A stretch of DNA of 64,000 nucleotides from CAYWWY01 sp964462525 (GTDB taxonomy: Bacteria; Thermotogota; Thermotogae; MWEM01): the NCBI GenBank assembly GCA_964462525.1, contig CAYWWY010000003.1, positions 225,651 to 289,650 of the forward strand, in the 5' to 3' direction. The position numbers and the translations under genes were made by a program. Every line of letters begins with the position of its first letter. Within the stretch, counting starts at the first letter, position 1. The notes beneath the pieces are model-generated. The model searched no databases. It worked only from the letters and a program-made list of their open reading frames with translations, and was not told the DNA's origin. Shown piece after piece: positions 34,034 through 42,217 of the stretch.

Positions 34034-34969
34034 CTAAGGAACCAACTGATAACCCCGGTTTATTTTTTCCCGGGCTTGTTTGTGGGTTTGAACATATTGG
34101 CCGCAATTGCTTCCAATTTGATTTTCTTCCAATTCCCCGATGCTGAGAATGGTGTCATATCCAGATTGGCGAAGGCATTCTATGACGGGATGGTCTTCTT
34201 CGCTGTGAAACTGACTGGAGATCTTGTTCTCCTCCGACCGATAGGTTGGATTTACCGGAGTGATTTTGATCAAAAAAAGGCGGGGAGAGAAATATCGCAA
34301 AAGAATCTCGGGGTTGAGGGTCATTCCTTTTGCCCAAGCGAAGTTCAGTGTTATCTTCCGGTCTCCGGGTCGGAAAAAGGCGTTCCCGTACTGGGCAATC
34401 TCTTCGAATGACCATATAGGTACCGGAATCAACCATCTGCGTTGGGTTTCATCGGTTGTATGGATCGAGAACTGAAGCTGGAATCGCCCGGAATACCATT
34501 TCTTTTTGATCTGTAGCAACCGTTCAAAGTACGGTTCGGAACCGCGTGGGGCGATTGTTGAGATGCAAGGCATCAATCCTGGGGCATCATAAAATCCAGG
34601 CAAGGATTCCAATACCTCCAAAACTTCTGGATTCAGAGCCGGTTCTCCCATGCGGGCAAATTGGACCTTCCATTTCTTTACCGGGATTGTGCGGGGGTTT
34701 TCGCTAGATCCAAAGCAGGCATGGATCATGGTGTCAATCTGAAACCGCATATCCTCAAAGGAAGCTCTCCCGTGGTATCCTCCTCCCGCGTCGCAGAAAC
34801 GGCACTGGATTGGACAACCGTAGAGTGTGGATACAATATTCACCCACTTATCTTTTCGGGGAATGGGCGGTTGGACCGATTCGACAAACTCCAAATAATG
34901 CCCTTGGTCATTTTGAGCGATGAATACGCGCGCGATTCCTTCTGTTCCGAAGACTTGAACGATCTTCAC
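34034..34969 (-). CDS. RlmN/Cfr-like radical SAM protein lacking one of the usual cysteines
   Basis: This protein of 311 residues starts at GTG 34969, preceded by AAAGGAGGAAC and overlapping the upstream stop by 4 bases. A longer frame from 35236 is only a shadow of that gene. The radical SAM motif is GCPIQCRFCDAGGG. Other RlmN-type features are ARMGEPALNPEV, FSIHTTDETQRRWLIP, ITPVNPT and a C-terminal NCGQ matching the RlmN catalytic ACGQ cysteine. By my alignment the second RlmN cysteine, five residues before the motif glycine-cysteine, is Ile. RlmN and Cfr methylate adenosine 2503 of 23S rRNA; without the second cysteine this one may do something else. Confidence 0.8.
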   Translation of the reverse strand: MKIVQVFGTEGIARVFIAQNDQGHYLEFVESVQPPIPRKDKWVNIVSTLYGCPIQCRFCDAGGGYHGRASFEDMRFQIDTMIHACFGSSENPRTIPVKKWKVQFARMGEPALNPEVLEVLESLPGFYDAPGLMPCISTIAPRGSEPYFERLLQIKKKWYSGRFQLQFSIHTTDETQRRWLIPVPIWSFEEIAQYGNAFFRPGDRKITLNFAWAKGMTLNPEILLRYFSPRLFLIKITPVNPTYRSEENKISSQFHSEEDHPVIECLRQSGYDTILSIGELEENQIGSNCGQYVQTHKQAREKINRGYQLVP

Positions 34970-35907
34970 AAAGCGTTCCTCCTTTGTTGATCCAGTTTCA
35001 TAGCCGCCTGCAAACCATCCCCTAGGGCAATTCCCACTTGACGGAATTCGGGATGGGCAACATCGCCTACCAAAAAGATCCGGTCTGCAAACCGAAGATT
35101 CGCAGCCCGCTCTTCGCAACCGGGGATCATCGATGGCAACCGTCCGATTGCGCTCAAAATGAAGGAGGCGTTCATGGTGATCTTTCGGGTGGAACCATCG
35201 GATTGCATCTGATCCACCCCCACAGACAAGCCCCACTTGCTTTTGCTTATATTGCTGGCTTGAGAATTGAGATAGACCGGAATCTTCCTTGCCTCCACCT
35301 CTTTCTGGAGTAGTGGAATGGCTTTGATTTGCTTTCTGACCAAGAGGAACGATGCTACTCCTCTTTGGTTCATAGATAGAGCGTAATCAAAGGCGCAATC
35401 TCCGCTCCCGATAATGCAAACGGGAGGAGATGGTGCAAGATTGCCATGGTTTGTTTGATCAAGTCGTTCCAAAAGGGCATCCATAGAATCGACGAACCGA
35501 TGGCGCAGATGATCCGGAATTGAAATCGAGGGAGGTTTGGGCTTTGTTCCCGTTGCGACAATGATCCGATCAGAAACGAATCGCCGGGTAAGCGATGTCA
35601 GCATAATTCCTTTTGACTCATGATCGCCTATGGAGACAATTCGGTCGATGATGGTTCGAATCGAAAACCGCTCCCAAAAGGACCGAATCAGAGAAAACAC
35701 CTGTTTGCCCGTCATCGGCGTTTCTGCAAACGGGAGGTTATCCACTCGATACGCATTCCGGATGAAGCCTCCAACGCAATCTTGCTCAATCATCAATGGA
35801 TCATGCCCCATCCGCTTTAGCTGAACTGCCGCGGAAATCCCGGCGGGTCCGGCGCCAATAATGATGATCGTTTCATCGATTTCCTCAACATCACTCCGAT
35901 TGATCAA
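34966..35907 (-). CDS. thioredoxin-reductase-like FAD oxidoreductase without redox CxxC
   Basis: This protein of about 313 residues has an N-terminal FAD motif IIIIGAGPAGISAAVQL, a central NAD(P)H-binding region (CIIGSGDCAFDYAL) and the C-terminal FAD motif FLVGDVA. The layout is that of thioredoxin reductase, but the CxxC normally just before the NAD(P)H domain is absent. It may resemble ferredoxin-NAD(P) reductases or supply electrons to another protein. Start chosen at TTG 35907, 12 bases after GGAGG; a TTG at 35928 also exists. It overlaps both neighbours and is translationally coupled to the radical SAM gene downstream. Confidence 0.82.
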   Translation of the reverse strand: MINRSDVEEIDETIIIIGAGPAGISAAVQLKRMGHDPLMIEQDCVGGFIRNAYRVDNLPFAETPMTGKQVFSLIRSFWERFSIRTIIDRIVSIGDHESKGIMLTSLTRRFVSDRIIVATGTKPKPPSISIPDHLRHRFVDSMDALLERLDQTNHGNLAPSPPVCIIGSGDCAFDYALSMNQRGVASFLLVRKQIKAIPLLQKEVEARKIPVYLNSQASNISKSKWGLSVGVDQMQSDGSTRKITMNASFILSAIGRLPSMIPGCEERAANLRFADRIFLVGDVAHPEFRQVGIALGDGLQAAMKLDQQRRNAL

Positions 35908-36547
35908 GGCGATCCATGACCTCCTCAACGGTCATTAGATAAGCAAATCCGTGGGCCAGCGTAAGCAAACTGGCCATATGAAAAAGCCGATGGTACGTCG
36001 CGCAACCATCCACCAAAACAATGATGTTCCAGCCTCTCATGAACCCACTTCGAGCAGTGGAATCACAACAAAGGTGCGTCATAACCCCTCCAATGACGAG
36101 CGAATGAATCTCCCTCTCTCTCAGCACTTCTTCAAGAGAGGTGTTCATAAAGGCGTCGTATTGATGCTTTTCGATCCGGATTCCCTTTTTGGTTTCCCAT
36201 CCCTCAATCAAGGCAAATGATTTGGAATCTCGTCGAATCAGGGTTTTCCACCACTTTGCCATAGAAGATGGGTTCAGCGGATCATTGCTATGTTGGGTAT
36301 AGATTACCGGGCCCTTCCATCGGTTGATCAGATGGTTCAGGCCCGAAATGATGGCAGGCGCGCTGGGAATATAGGCGCGGGAATGGGGATCGAAGAAAAC
36401 CTGTTGCATATCGAGAATCAAGAGAGCGGTTCGATGACAAAAGGGCTCTTGGTATGTTCGAAGATTGACTTGGTTTTCCAACTCGGTTCTCATCAAACAG
36501 GCTTGGTCTGAAATATGTCCCAGGTAGAAGTACGCTTCCTTTTTCAC
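35891..36547 (-). CDS. isochorismatase-family cysteine hydrolase
   Basis: This 218-residue protein has the family triad: Asp in ALLILDMQQVF, Lys in IEKHQYDAF and Cys in MTHLCCDSTAR, together with the cis-peptide region GGVMTH. Family members hydrolyse nicotinamide, ureido or isochorismate substrates; the substrate here is unknown. The first 38 residues precede the fold and form an extra segment with one cysteine. GTG start at 36547 with GGAAGGAT before it. First gene of the run with the flavoprotein and two radical SAM proteins. Confidence 0.87.
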   Translation of the reverse strand: MKKEAYFYLGHISDQACLMRTELENQVNLRTYQEPFCHRTALLILDMQQVFFDPHSRAYIPSAPAIISGLNHLINRWKGPVIYTQHSNDPLNPSSMAKWWKTLIRRDSKSFALIEGWETKKGIRIEKHQYDAFMNTSLEEVLREREIHSLVIGGVMTHLCCDSTARSGFMRGWNIIVLVDGCATYHRLFHMASLLTLAHGFAYLMTVEEVMDRLDQSE

Positions 36548-36608
36548 AATTATCCTTCCAAAAACCGTCGAATGATTTGCTCCGGGTTTTTTCTACTCGC
36601 CCGATCGA

Positions 36609-37553
36609 TCAGTTGGGGGTCAACAAAACCAAGATGGCTTTGATCGAATGCATCCGATTTTCCGCTTCTTCAAAGATCACGCTTTGGTTGCTGTGGGCGA
36701 CATCATAGGTTACCTCTTCATCATAATGGGCGGGGAGGCAATGCATAAACAACGCATCAGGAGAGGCGTGAGAAAAAAGCGTTTTGTTGACTTGATAGGG
36801 TAGGAAGATCTTCTTGCGCGCTTCGGCTTCTGATTCTTGGCCCATAGAAGCCCACACGTCGGTGTATACCAGATCGGCATCTTTGATTCCCATGACTGGG
36901 TCGTTGGTAACGCTTAGCTGAGAGCCGGTATTATATCGATCCGCAAGAGCCGCCGCTTGATCCATGATTGTCCTTTTCGGTTCGTAACCCGGCGCTGTGA
37001 TAGCAACCATGTGCGTTCCCATCAACGCAGATCCAAGCAAAAGAGAGTTGCACACATTGTTTCCATCTCCAATATAGGCCAGTTTCAGGCCATGAAACCG
37101 TTGTCGTTTTTCCCAAATGGTCATGAAATCGGCAAGGATCTGTGTGGGATGCTCCCAATCACAAAGACCGTTAATGACCGGTACCGCCGCGTACTGGGCA
37201 AGATCTCTGATGATCTTGTTCTCGAATACACGAGCCATAATAACATCGCACATCCCGCTAAGTACCTTGGCAATATCTTCGGTAATCTCGCGCTTTCCGA
37301 GCTTGATATCTTCAGGGCCCAGGTAGATTCCATGGCCGCCAAGATGGGTCATTGCCGATTCAAAAGCGACGCGGGTGCGCAGTGAGGGTTTTTGAAAGAT
37401 CTCCGCTAAAGTTTTGTTTTTCAGGAGTTCGGGTCGGTGCCCGGAATATAAGTCCTGCTTCAAGGAGCCTGCAGTCTGGATAATTTGCATGAATTCCTCT
37501 GGGGTGAGGTCAGCAATACTAACCAGATGTCTCCCTTTCAGTTTGATTGCCAT
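36609..37553 (-). CDS. argF: ornithine carbamoyltransferase
   Basis: This 314-residue enzyme makes citrulline from ornithine and carbamoyl phosphate. All family motifs are present: KPSLRTRVAFE (carbamoyl phosphate), CDWEHPTQILAD (key HPTQ), YTDVWASMGQE and MHCLPAH (ornithine-site Cys). Length is standard. ATG at 37553 follows GGAGGT; a GTG four codons upstream abuts the ribosome-binding site. It is single, with no other arginine gene next to it, so either biosynthesis or catabolism of arginine is possible. Confidence 0.96.
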   Translation of the reverse strand: MAIKLKGRHLVSIADLTPEEFMQIIQTAGSLKQDLYSGHRPELLKNKTLAEIFQKPSLRTRVAFESAMTHLGGHGIYLGPEDIKLGKREITEDIAKVLSGMCDVIMARVFENKIIRDLAQYAAVPVINGLCDWEHPTQILADFMTIWEKRQRFHGLKLAYIGDGNNVCNSLLLGSALMGTHMVAITAPGYEPKRTIMDQAAALADRYNTGSQLSVTNDPVMGIKDADLVYTDVWASMGQESEAEARKKIFLPYQVNKTLFSHASPDALFMHCLPAHYDEEVTYDVAHSNQSVIFEEAENRMHSIKAILVLLTPN

Positions 37554-37601
37554 ATTCTGTACCACCTCCGTAAAATGGAAAACCTCGATTCTTCAAAGCG
37601 T

Positions 37602-37607
37602 ATTATA
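37602..37607 (-). promoter_or_regulatory. -10 element of argF
   Basis: TATAAT on the minus strand, about 49 bases before the argF ATG, with TTGGAT 16 bases further upstream as a possible -35. No clear ArgR-type palindrome is visible. Confidence 0.55.
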
Positions 37608-37687
37608 ATGGATTGATCGAGAAATCCAAAACAAAGCATACTCTCGTATACCTACGCATACTCATGGTTGGCTGATATAGGGCATAC

Positions 37688-38641
37688 CTACAGCCGAATC
37701 GATAAGTTTTCCAATGCCACAGACGCTGCGCCCAAAATGGCAGCGTTTTCCCGCAAATCGCTTGGACGGACTTCAAAGGAGTGCATGAGAGAGAGAAAAA
37801 CATGTTCATTAGCCACGCTAACGACCTCTTCCAAGAAATAGGGCGCTGCTTGGGATATCCCCCCCGTAAGGATCACCAACCGGGGATTGAAAATATTGAC
37901 AAACGAGCCTATCGCTCTTCCGAGCCCCCAGCAAAACTGGCGCACAATGAGTTCTGCCAAACGGTCTTTTCGAGAATAGGCCAGAAAAATTTCTCGCGCT
38001 CCAAATCGACTGTCGCCAGATAGTTCAAAGATCAATGAGTTGGGAAAGCGGCTCTTCCCTTCAAGAGCCATTCTTCTCATTCCGGTGTTTGAGGCTACCG
38101 TTTCTAAGCATCCCTTCGAACCGCACCCACATAAAGCTCCATCTGGGATCACATTTACGTGCCCCAGTTCTCCGCCCATTCCGTCTGCGCCGGTAATCGA
38201 TTGCCCATGAGAAATGATCCCTCCTCCTACTCCTGTGCCGAGAGTCAATACGAGAAAGTGATCGATTCCTTTGGCAAGGCCAAACCATTTCTCGCCCAAT
38301 GCAGCTGCCTTGGCATCGTTTTCAATGAAAGTCATGTATCCGGTTGCCTCTTCGATCCGATCTTTGAGGGGGAAATGGTTCCAATCCGGAAAGTTGGGCG
38401 AGAACCGGACGATTCCCTTTTTTTTGTCCACAGATCCCGGTGATCCAATCCCGACTGCGATCCCGGATTCTTCCTGAGCTAATTCCCGGATCAGCGCACT
38501 GATTCGCTCCGCAACCTTTTCTCTGCCTTCAGACACCTTTGTTTCAGCAACGCCTTTGGTAAGGATTGCTCCTTCAAAGGTTACAACAGCGGCTTTTATG
38601 CTGGAACCACCCAGATCAATCCCCACGATTTTTTTCGTCAT
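37688..38641 (-). CDS. ROK-family sugar kinase (glucokinase-like)
   Basis: This 317-residue protein has the ATP motif IVGIDLGGSSIKAAVV, the substrate loop ENDAKAAALGE with catalytic Asp, GELGHVNV and the zinc-binding CGCGSKGCLE. These define ROK kinases rather than regulators, since no DNA-binding domain is present. Glucose or another hexose is the likely substrate. ATG at 38641 fits homologues. The nearest purine-rich ribosome-binding site is 24 bases upstream, separated by a hairpin; the start also lies within the end of rsmD (26-base overlap). Confidence 0.92.
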   Translation of the reverse strand: MTKKIVGIDLGGSSIKAAVVTFEGAILTKGVAETKVSEGREKVAERISALIRELAQEESGIAVGIGSPGSVDKKKGIVRFSPNFPDWNHFPLKDRIEEATGYMTFIENDAKAAALGEKWFGLAKGIDHFLVLTLGTGVGGGIISHGQSITGADGMGGELGHVNVIPDGALCGCGSKGCLETVASNTGMRRMALEGKSRFPNSLIFELSGDSRFGAREIFLAYSRKDRLAELIVRQFCWGLGRAIGSFVNIFNPRLVILTGGISQAAPYFLEEVVSVANEHVFLSLMHSFEVRPSDLRENAAILGAASVALENLSIRL

Positions 38642-39287
38642 TGGTCTGCAGCCCCATGGGCTGCTCCCCCCCTTTCTTGTTGCTTTGATCATTGAATGGT
38701 TGATAATAAGTTAGGCATACAGATCCGTACGCAGCCTTATGAATCATCCGTAGCGATCGGAGGCTTGGCAGCATAATTCCTTCCCTGCATTCGAGAACGA
38801 AGATGCCGCTTTTTGACAAAAAAGAGGGGTTATGATTCATACTTGCATCGACTGCGATTAGGTATTTATGGACGATTGATTCATCAAATGGAGGGTCCAA
38901 AAATACAACATCGTACGATTCGGTTGTTTTTTGCAAATATTTCCCCAGGTCCATTCGGCGGATTTTGATTCGATCGAGAACACCCAACCGGCGACTATTG
39001 ATGACCCCAGCGCGAATGGCTTTATGAGAAATATCCACTAGGGTGGCTTGTTTCATCCCCCGACTAAGGGCTTCGAACGCAACAATCCCACTACCCGCGC
39101 ATAAGTCCAAGAACCGGGATCCTTCCAATTCAATCCGAGCGCGTAGGGTGGAAAATAACGCACCACGAACAATCTCAGGAGTGTATCGGGTTCGGGCATC
39201 ATGGACAGTTTGGATCTTTCTTCCCCGAAAAAGGCCGCCTGTGATTATTAGATAACTGGGTTGGTTTTTATCTTTGGATAGACTCAT
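38616..39287 (-). CDS. rsmD: 16S rRNA (guanine(966)-N(2))-methyltransferase
   Basis: This 223-residue SAM-dependent methyltransferase has motif I FLDLCAGSGIVAFEALSRG and the catalytic motif IV VFLDPPFD. The N-terminal GGLFRGRKI and TRYTPEIVRGALF are typical of RsmD. It modifies G966 in the small-subunit rRNA. ATG at 39287 overlaps the upstream stop (ATGA), so it is coupled to the gene before it. The tail after residue 200 is unusually long and hydrophilic, and its DNA also holds the start of the ROK gene. Confidence 0.92.
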   Translation of the reverse strand: MSLSKDKNQPSYLIITGGLFRGRKIQTVHDARTRYTPEIVRGALFSTLRARIELEGSRFLDLCAGSGIVAFEALSRGMKQATLVDISHKAIRAGVINSRRLGVLDRIKIRRMDLGKYLQKTTESYDVVFLDPPFDESIVHKYLIAVDASMNHNPSFLSKSGIFVLECREGIMLPSLRSLRMIHKAAYGSVCLTYYQPFNDQSNKKGGEQPMGLQTNDEKNRGD

Positions 39288-40168
39288 GATTGATCTCGAT
39301 ATCCCCATTGTCCTTTGAAATCAACTAAGTATAGATCCAAGGTATTTAAGACGGCTCGTTTAAAGGCCTGCTGAAAGGGTTCGAATTTCGAAATCCAATG
39401 GGGCAATTGCTTGAGCGAAATCCAAAGAGTAATCAGAATTCGTCCTTGATCAGGCGCTGTTATACTTTGGGATGTGTTGGGGCATATTTCCGGATGCCAA
39501 TACGATAGCACACTTGTGAGTGAATTGGATATTGTGCGGAAGATTTCAAGCCGCTCACGCGAAGCCCAGGATGGCGGAAAGGATAGAGATAGGGCAACCT
39601 GATCTCCAAAAAAATCCACTCGGTAATCGGGCGTAACCCATCGATTGTAATATCGGAGTATGTACTGTCCTGTGTCTTCCGAAAAAAAACCCGCGATGGT
39701 AATCATTTCCTTTTTTTGGAGAGATTCGTTCATGAGAACCTTCCGAAGGAGCTTTTCTACTCCAATAACAGCAATGGAAGGAAATATGGGGATTTGCTGG
39801 ATCCGGCCAAATCCCATCTTCGTTTCTGAAGGGTTCACTTCTCTCGAAAGGCTCTCTGAGCATATGTCTCGATAGATGGACACCATTTTTTTGGAGGGTC
39901 TATGGAAATCCAATGAATATCCGGAATCTGAGGTGGTTCGAGTCGTAATGCCAGCCATGGTCAAACCTCGCTCGGTGAAGACACAATAAAGAGATGGCAT
40001 GGATGGATGAGAGATGAGGAAGTACAGAAATGTCTGTTCTGCCGAAGGAGCTGCAGCCATCATAAACTCATGTAGCTTCGCATCTTCAGCGCAAATGGCG
40101 CGAAGGGTTTCCAGTTTTTTTATCAAGAAATTCGGACCCAAACGGATCAGTATATGGTTATTTGACAT
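39284..40168 (-). CDS. conserved-looking protein of unknown function
   Basis: This 294-residue protein begins MSNNHILIRLGPNFL. I do not recognise a domain. It is mixed alpha/beta, soluble, with no signal peptide or membrane helix. Two cysteines (CPNTSQ and AICAED) are not in a known motif. Start ATG 40168 is preceded by GAGGGAAGA; an upstream frame to 40291 would run into the neighbouring LCP gene. It is the first gene before rsmD and the ROK kinase, with a promoter directly upstream and an ATGA overlap with rsmD. Confidence 0.75.
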   Translation of the reverse strand: MSNNHILIRLGPNFLIKKLETLRAICAEDAKLHEFMMAAAPSAEQTFLYFLISHPSMPSLYCVFTERGLTMAGITTRTTSDSGYSLDFHRPSKKMVSIYRDICSESLSREVNPSETKMGFGRIQQIPIFPSIAVIGVEKLLRKVLMNESLQKKEMITIAGFFSEDTGQYILRYYNRWVTPDYRVDFFGDQVALSLSFPPSWASRERLEIFRTISNSLTSVLSYWHPEICPNTSQSITAPDQGRILITLWISLKQLPHWISKFEPFQQAFKRAVLNTLDLYLVDFKGQWGYRDQS

Positions 40169-40195
40169 TGGGATTCTTCCCTCTTTTCCTTCCCA

Positions 40196-40206
40196 ATTGT
40201 ACCATA
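40196..40206 (-). promoter_or_regulatory. extended -10 element for the unknown protein-rsmD-ROK operon
   Basis: Minus strand TATGGTACAAT, 28 bases before the ATG at 40168. It matches the recurrent TRTGGTATAAT element with one change. Confidence 0.55.
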
Positions 40207-40223
40207 AACAAGACCGTGTAAGA

Positions 40224-41480
40224 CTAATGAACCGGATGAGCCAGATAGATGATTCCATCCAGAGGGAATCCGTAAAAATAGCCATGGTCATGCAAGAGAT
40301 TGAGAAAGTGATAGTATTCTTCCAGTCCGGAAGCGGGCAATGGGTAGATCTCTTGGAACCGATTGGATGGATGAATGCGTTCCAGGGTTTGTCGGATTTC
40401 TTGTCGCTTAACAGGGTCCTGCGTCAGAAAGATGAGGGTATCTTGATGGGCCAACCAATCATCCACCGATTTTGCTTGGATCTTTTGTGGGATCATCGTA
40501 TAGCTGATCTCGGACAGAGTCCTCCAAGCATTGTCAATGGTTACGGAAAAGGAAAAAGCAGAATCGCTATACCCGTTCACGATCAGGACCTGTGGCCGAG
40601 TAATTTGGATGGGAACCTGGAGTGTGCTCAGCTGATAGTGTAAATCATTGGTTCTTTGGGGATGGATGACCAGCTCGCCATTTGCCATGATCAAATAAGG
40701 AAAGGAAAGAAAAACTATGTCAAATTGCTCGCGGAAGTGGATGTAGAGGTAGATCAAATCGTTCAGATCGATATCCCATAGGATCTGTTTACGGATGTTT
40801 GTGTAAATGGTGGGCAGCATGAACAGATTGGTCTTTTGCTTCATCGCTTCCAGCAACCGCTGGACGACCTCTTTTTGCCGTTGGATTCTCCCTAAGTCGC
40901 CCATGGAATCATCTCGAAAGCGGATGTACTTCAGCAAATCAAGCCCAGACATCATGATTCTTCCAGCGGGGAAGTTGATTTCCAATTTTTGCTGGGTATC
41001 ATAATACCTCATGGGCGATGCAACATCGATTGGGATCGGACCATATTGATCTCCAAGATATTGAAAGAGCTCGTAGTTCAGGATAATCGAACGTTCGATC
41101 GATAGGTCCAATAGAGTTTCCACTTGCTGAATCAGGAACTCAAGACCATGACTTCTATACAAGGCGTTGATTCTTGTTTTTTGAGAACCTTGGGCTGTCT
41201 GGATTTCTAGCATCAAATCGCGCGGGATGGGCAACACCCCGATCCGCCGTTCAGTAGGAGAAAAACCAATGACATTGATCGCGTCTGTACGCCCTGATCC
41301 AGAATCCTCGAGATCGTCTAGTCCTAAGACCAGGATATAGAAAGGTTCATTCGAGAAGCGCGGTTCCAGAAGGCCTTCAAAGATGGAAATAAAGGGGATG
41401 ATTAGGAGAAAGATGGAAAGCCCACCTACGATCAGGCCGAAAAAGGTCAGAACGGGAAAGAAAACAGCGCCCGGTTTCAC
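40224..41480 (-). CDS. LytR-CpsA-Psr (LCP) family protein
   Basis: This 418-residue protein has one N-terminal membrane helix (residues 8-35), then an extracytoplasmic LCP domain: LVLGLDDLEDSGSGRTDAI, IPRDLMLEI and RFRDDSMGDLGRIQRQKEV hold the conserved Arg and Asp residues that bind pyrophosphate. The C-terminal part (VLIVNGYSDSAFSFSV, residues 290-350) resembles a LytR_C domain. LCP proteins attach glycopolymers to the cell wall or outer surface. GTG start overlaps the upstream stop. Last gene of a four-gene envelope set. Confidence 0.9.
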   Translation of the reverse strand: MKPGAVFFPVLTFFGLIVGGLSIFLLIIPFISIFEGLLEPRFSNEPFYILVLGLDDLEDSGSGRTDAINVIGFSPTERRIGVLPIPRDLMLEIQTAQGSQKTRINALYRSHGLEFLIQQVETLLDLSIERSIILNYELFQYLGDQYGPIPIDVASPMRYYDTQQKLEINFPAGRIMMSGLDLLKYIRFRDDSMGDLGRIQRQKEVVQRLLEAMKQKTNLFMLPTIYTNIRKQILWDIDLNDLIYLYIHFREQFDIVFLSFPYLIMANGELVIHPQRTNDLHYQLSTLQVPIQITRPQVLIVNGYSDSAFSFSVTIDNAWRTLSEISYTMIPQKIQAKSVDDWLAHQDTLIFLTQDPVKRQEIRQTLERIHPSNRFQEIYPLPASGLEEYYHFLNLLHDHGYFYGFPLDGIIYLAHPVH

Positions 41481-42217
41481 GGATTGATAAACTCCTTGAT
41501 CTGGTTGAGATGGGTGGGATCCAGATAGTATCGTTGGACCGATTGAATCCCCGCTGCCTGATTCAGATGGATGGTCACGGGATGAAGGGTTTGATATTGA
41601 ACCGGAACAATTTGGATGGCGTAGGTGCGTAATTGATCGATCAGTCGGAAAAGCGCTTTTGTGCTGAGATTGCTTTTGCTCATAAATTGCATGATCGATT
41701 GTGTGGATGAAAAGGTAATGAATTCCAAAGGGCCAATCGAAACTGCTTGCAACAAACGAACCAACGCGTCTTCGTCGGCGAGATGGAAATCGGTAACAGA
41801 GAGCAAAGAACCGAGTCGCCCGATATCGCTATTTTTTAAAGATGCATAATAGGTGAAATCAACTTGATTGAAAAGGGTACGCAATGGTTGCGCCAGCTCT
41901 CTGGGTTCTGGATAGTCTAGGTGAACCCGCATAACAGGATCATAGGTTTGCTGAGACAGGTTTAGGATATAGCTGATCTTTCGGACCGTGTCGTTTCGGA
42001 TCAATATGACCTGTTGTTGCTCTGGTAGGACAAACACATAGTCGACACGAGGATAGCTCATTTCAGCAGACTGATAGAGACTATGATATCTCCAGAAAAG
42101 ACCGATGACGCAGGCTGCTACGCCCAGAACAATTATCACGATGATCCATGGAAGCTTTTTCTTCTTCTTTCTCTTTCTCCTCTGCGCATAAGCTCTTTGG
42201 GGAACCGGGTAGATCAT
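41477..42217 (-). CDS. single-helix membrane protein of unknown function
   Basis: This 246-residue protein starts MIYPVPQRAYAQ, with a very basic patch RKRKKKKK before one membrane helix (LPWIIVIIVLGVAACVIGLF). About 195 residues then lie outside the membrane. The positive-inside rule supports that orientation. The outer part has no family I recognise, though it may be a degenerate LCP-like fold (RNDTVRKISYIL and the Ser/Asp pattern are suggestive only). ATG at 42217 follows AAGGAGG. It overlaps both neighbours by 4 bases, so it is coupled to the LCP gene. Confidence 0.8.
   Translation of the reverse strand: MIYPVPQRAYAQRRKRKKKKKLPWIIVIIVLGVAACVIGLFWRYHSLYQSAEMSYPRVDYVFVLPEQQQVILIRNDTVRKISYILNLSQQTYDPVMRVHLDYPEPRELAQPLRTLFNQVDFTYYASLKNSDIGRLGSLLSVTDFHLADEDALVRLLQAVSIGPLEFITFSSTQSIMQFMSKSNLSTKALFRLIDQLRTYAIQIVPVQYQTLHPVTIHLNQAAGIQSVQRYYLDPTHLNQIKEFINP

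Noticed and set aside
37603..37809. 68-codon frame on the minus strand
   Set aside because: Shifted frame over the 3' end of the ROK kinase and the argF upstream region; no support.
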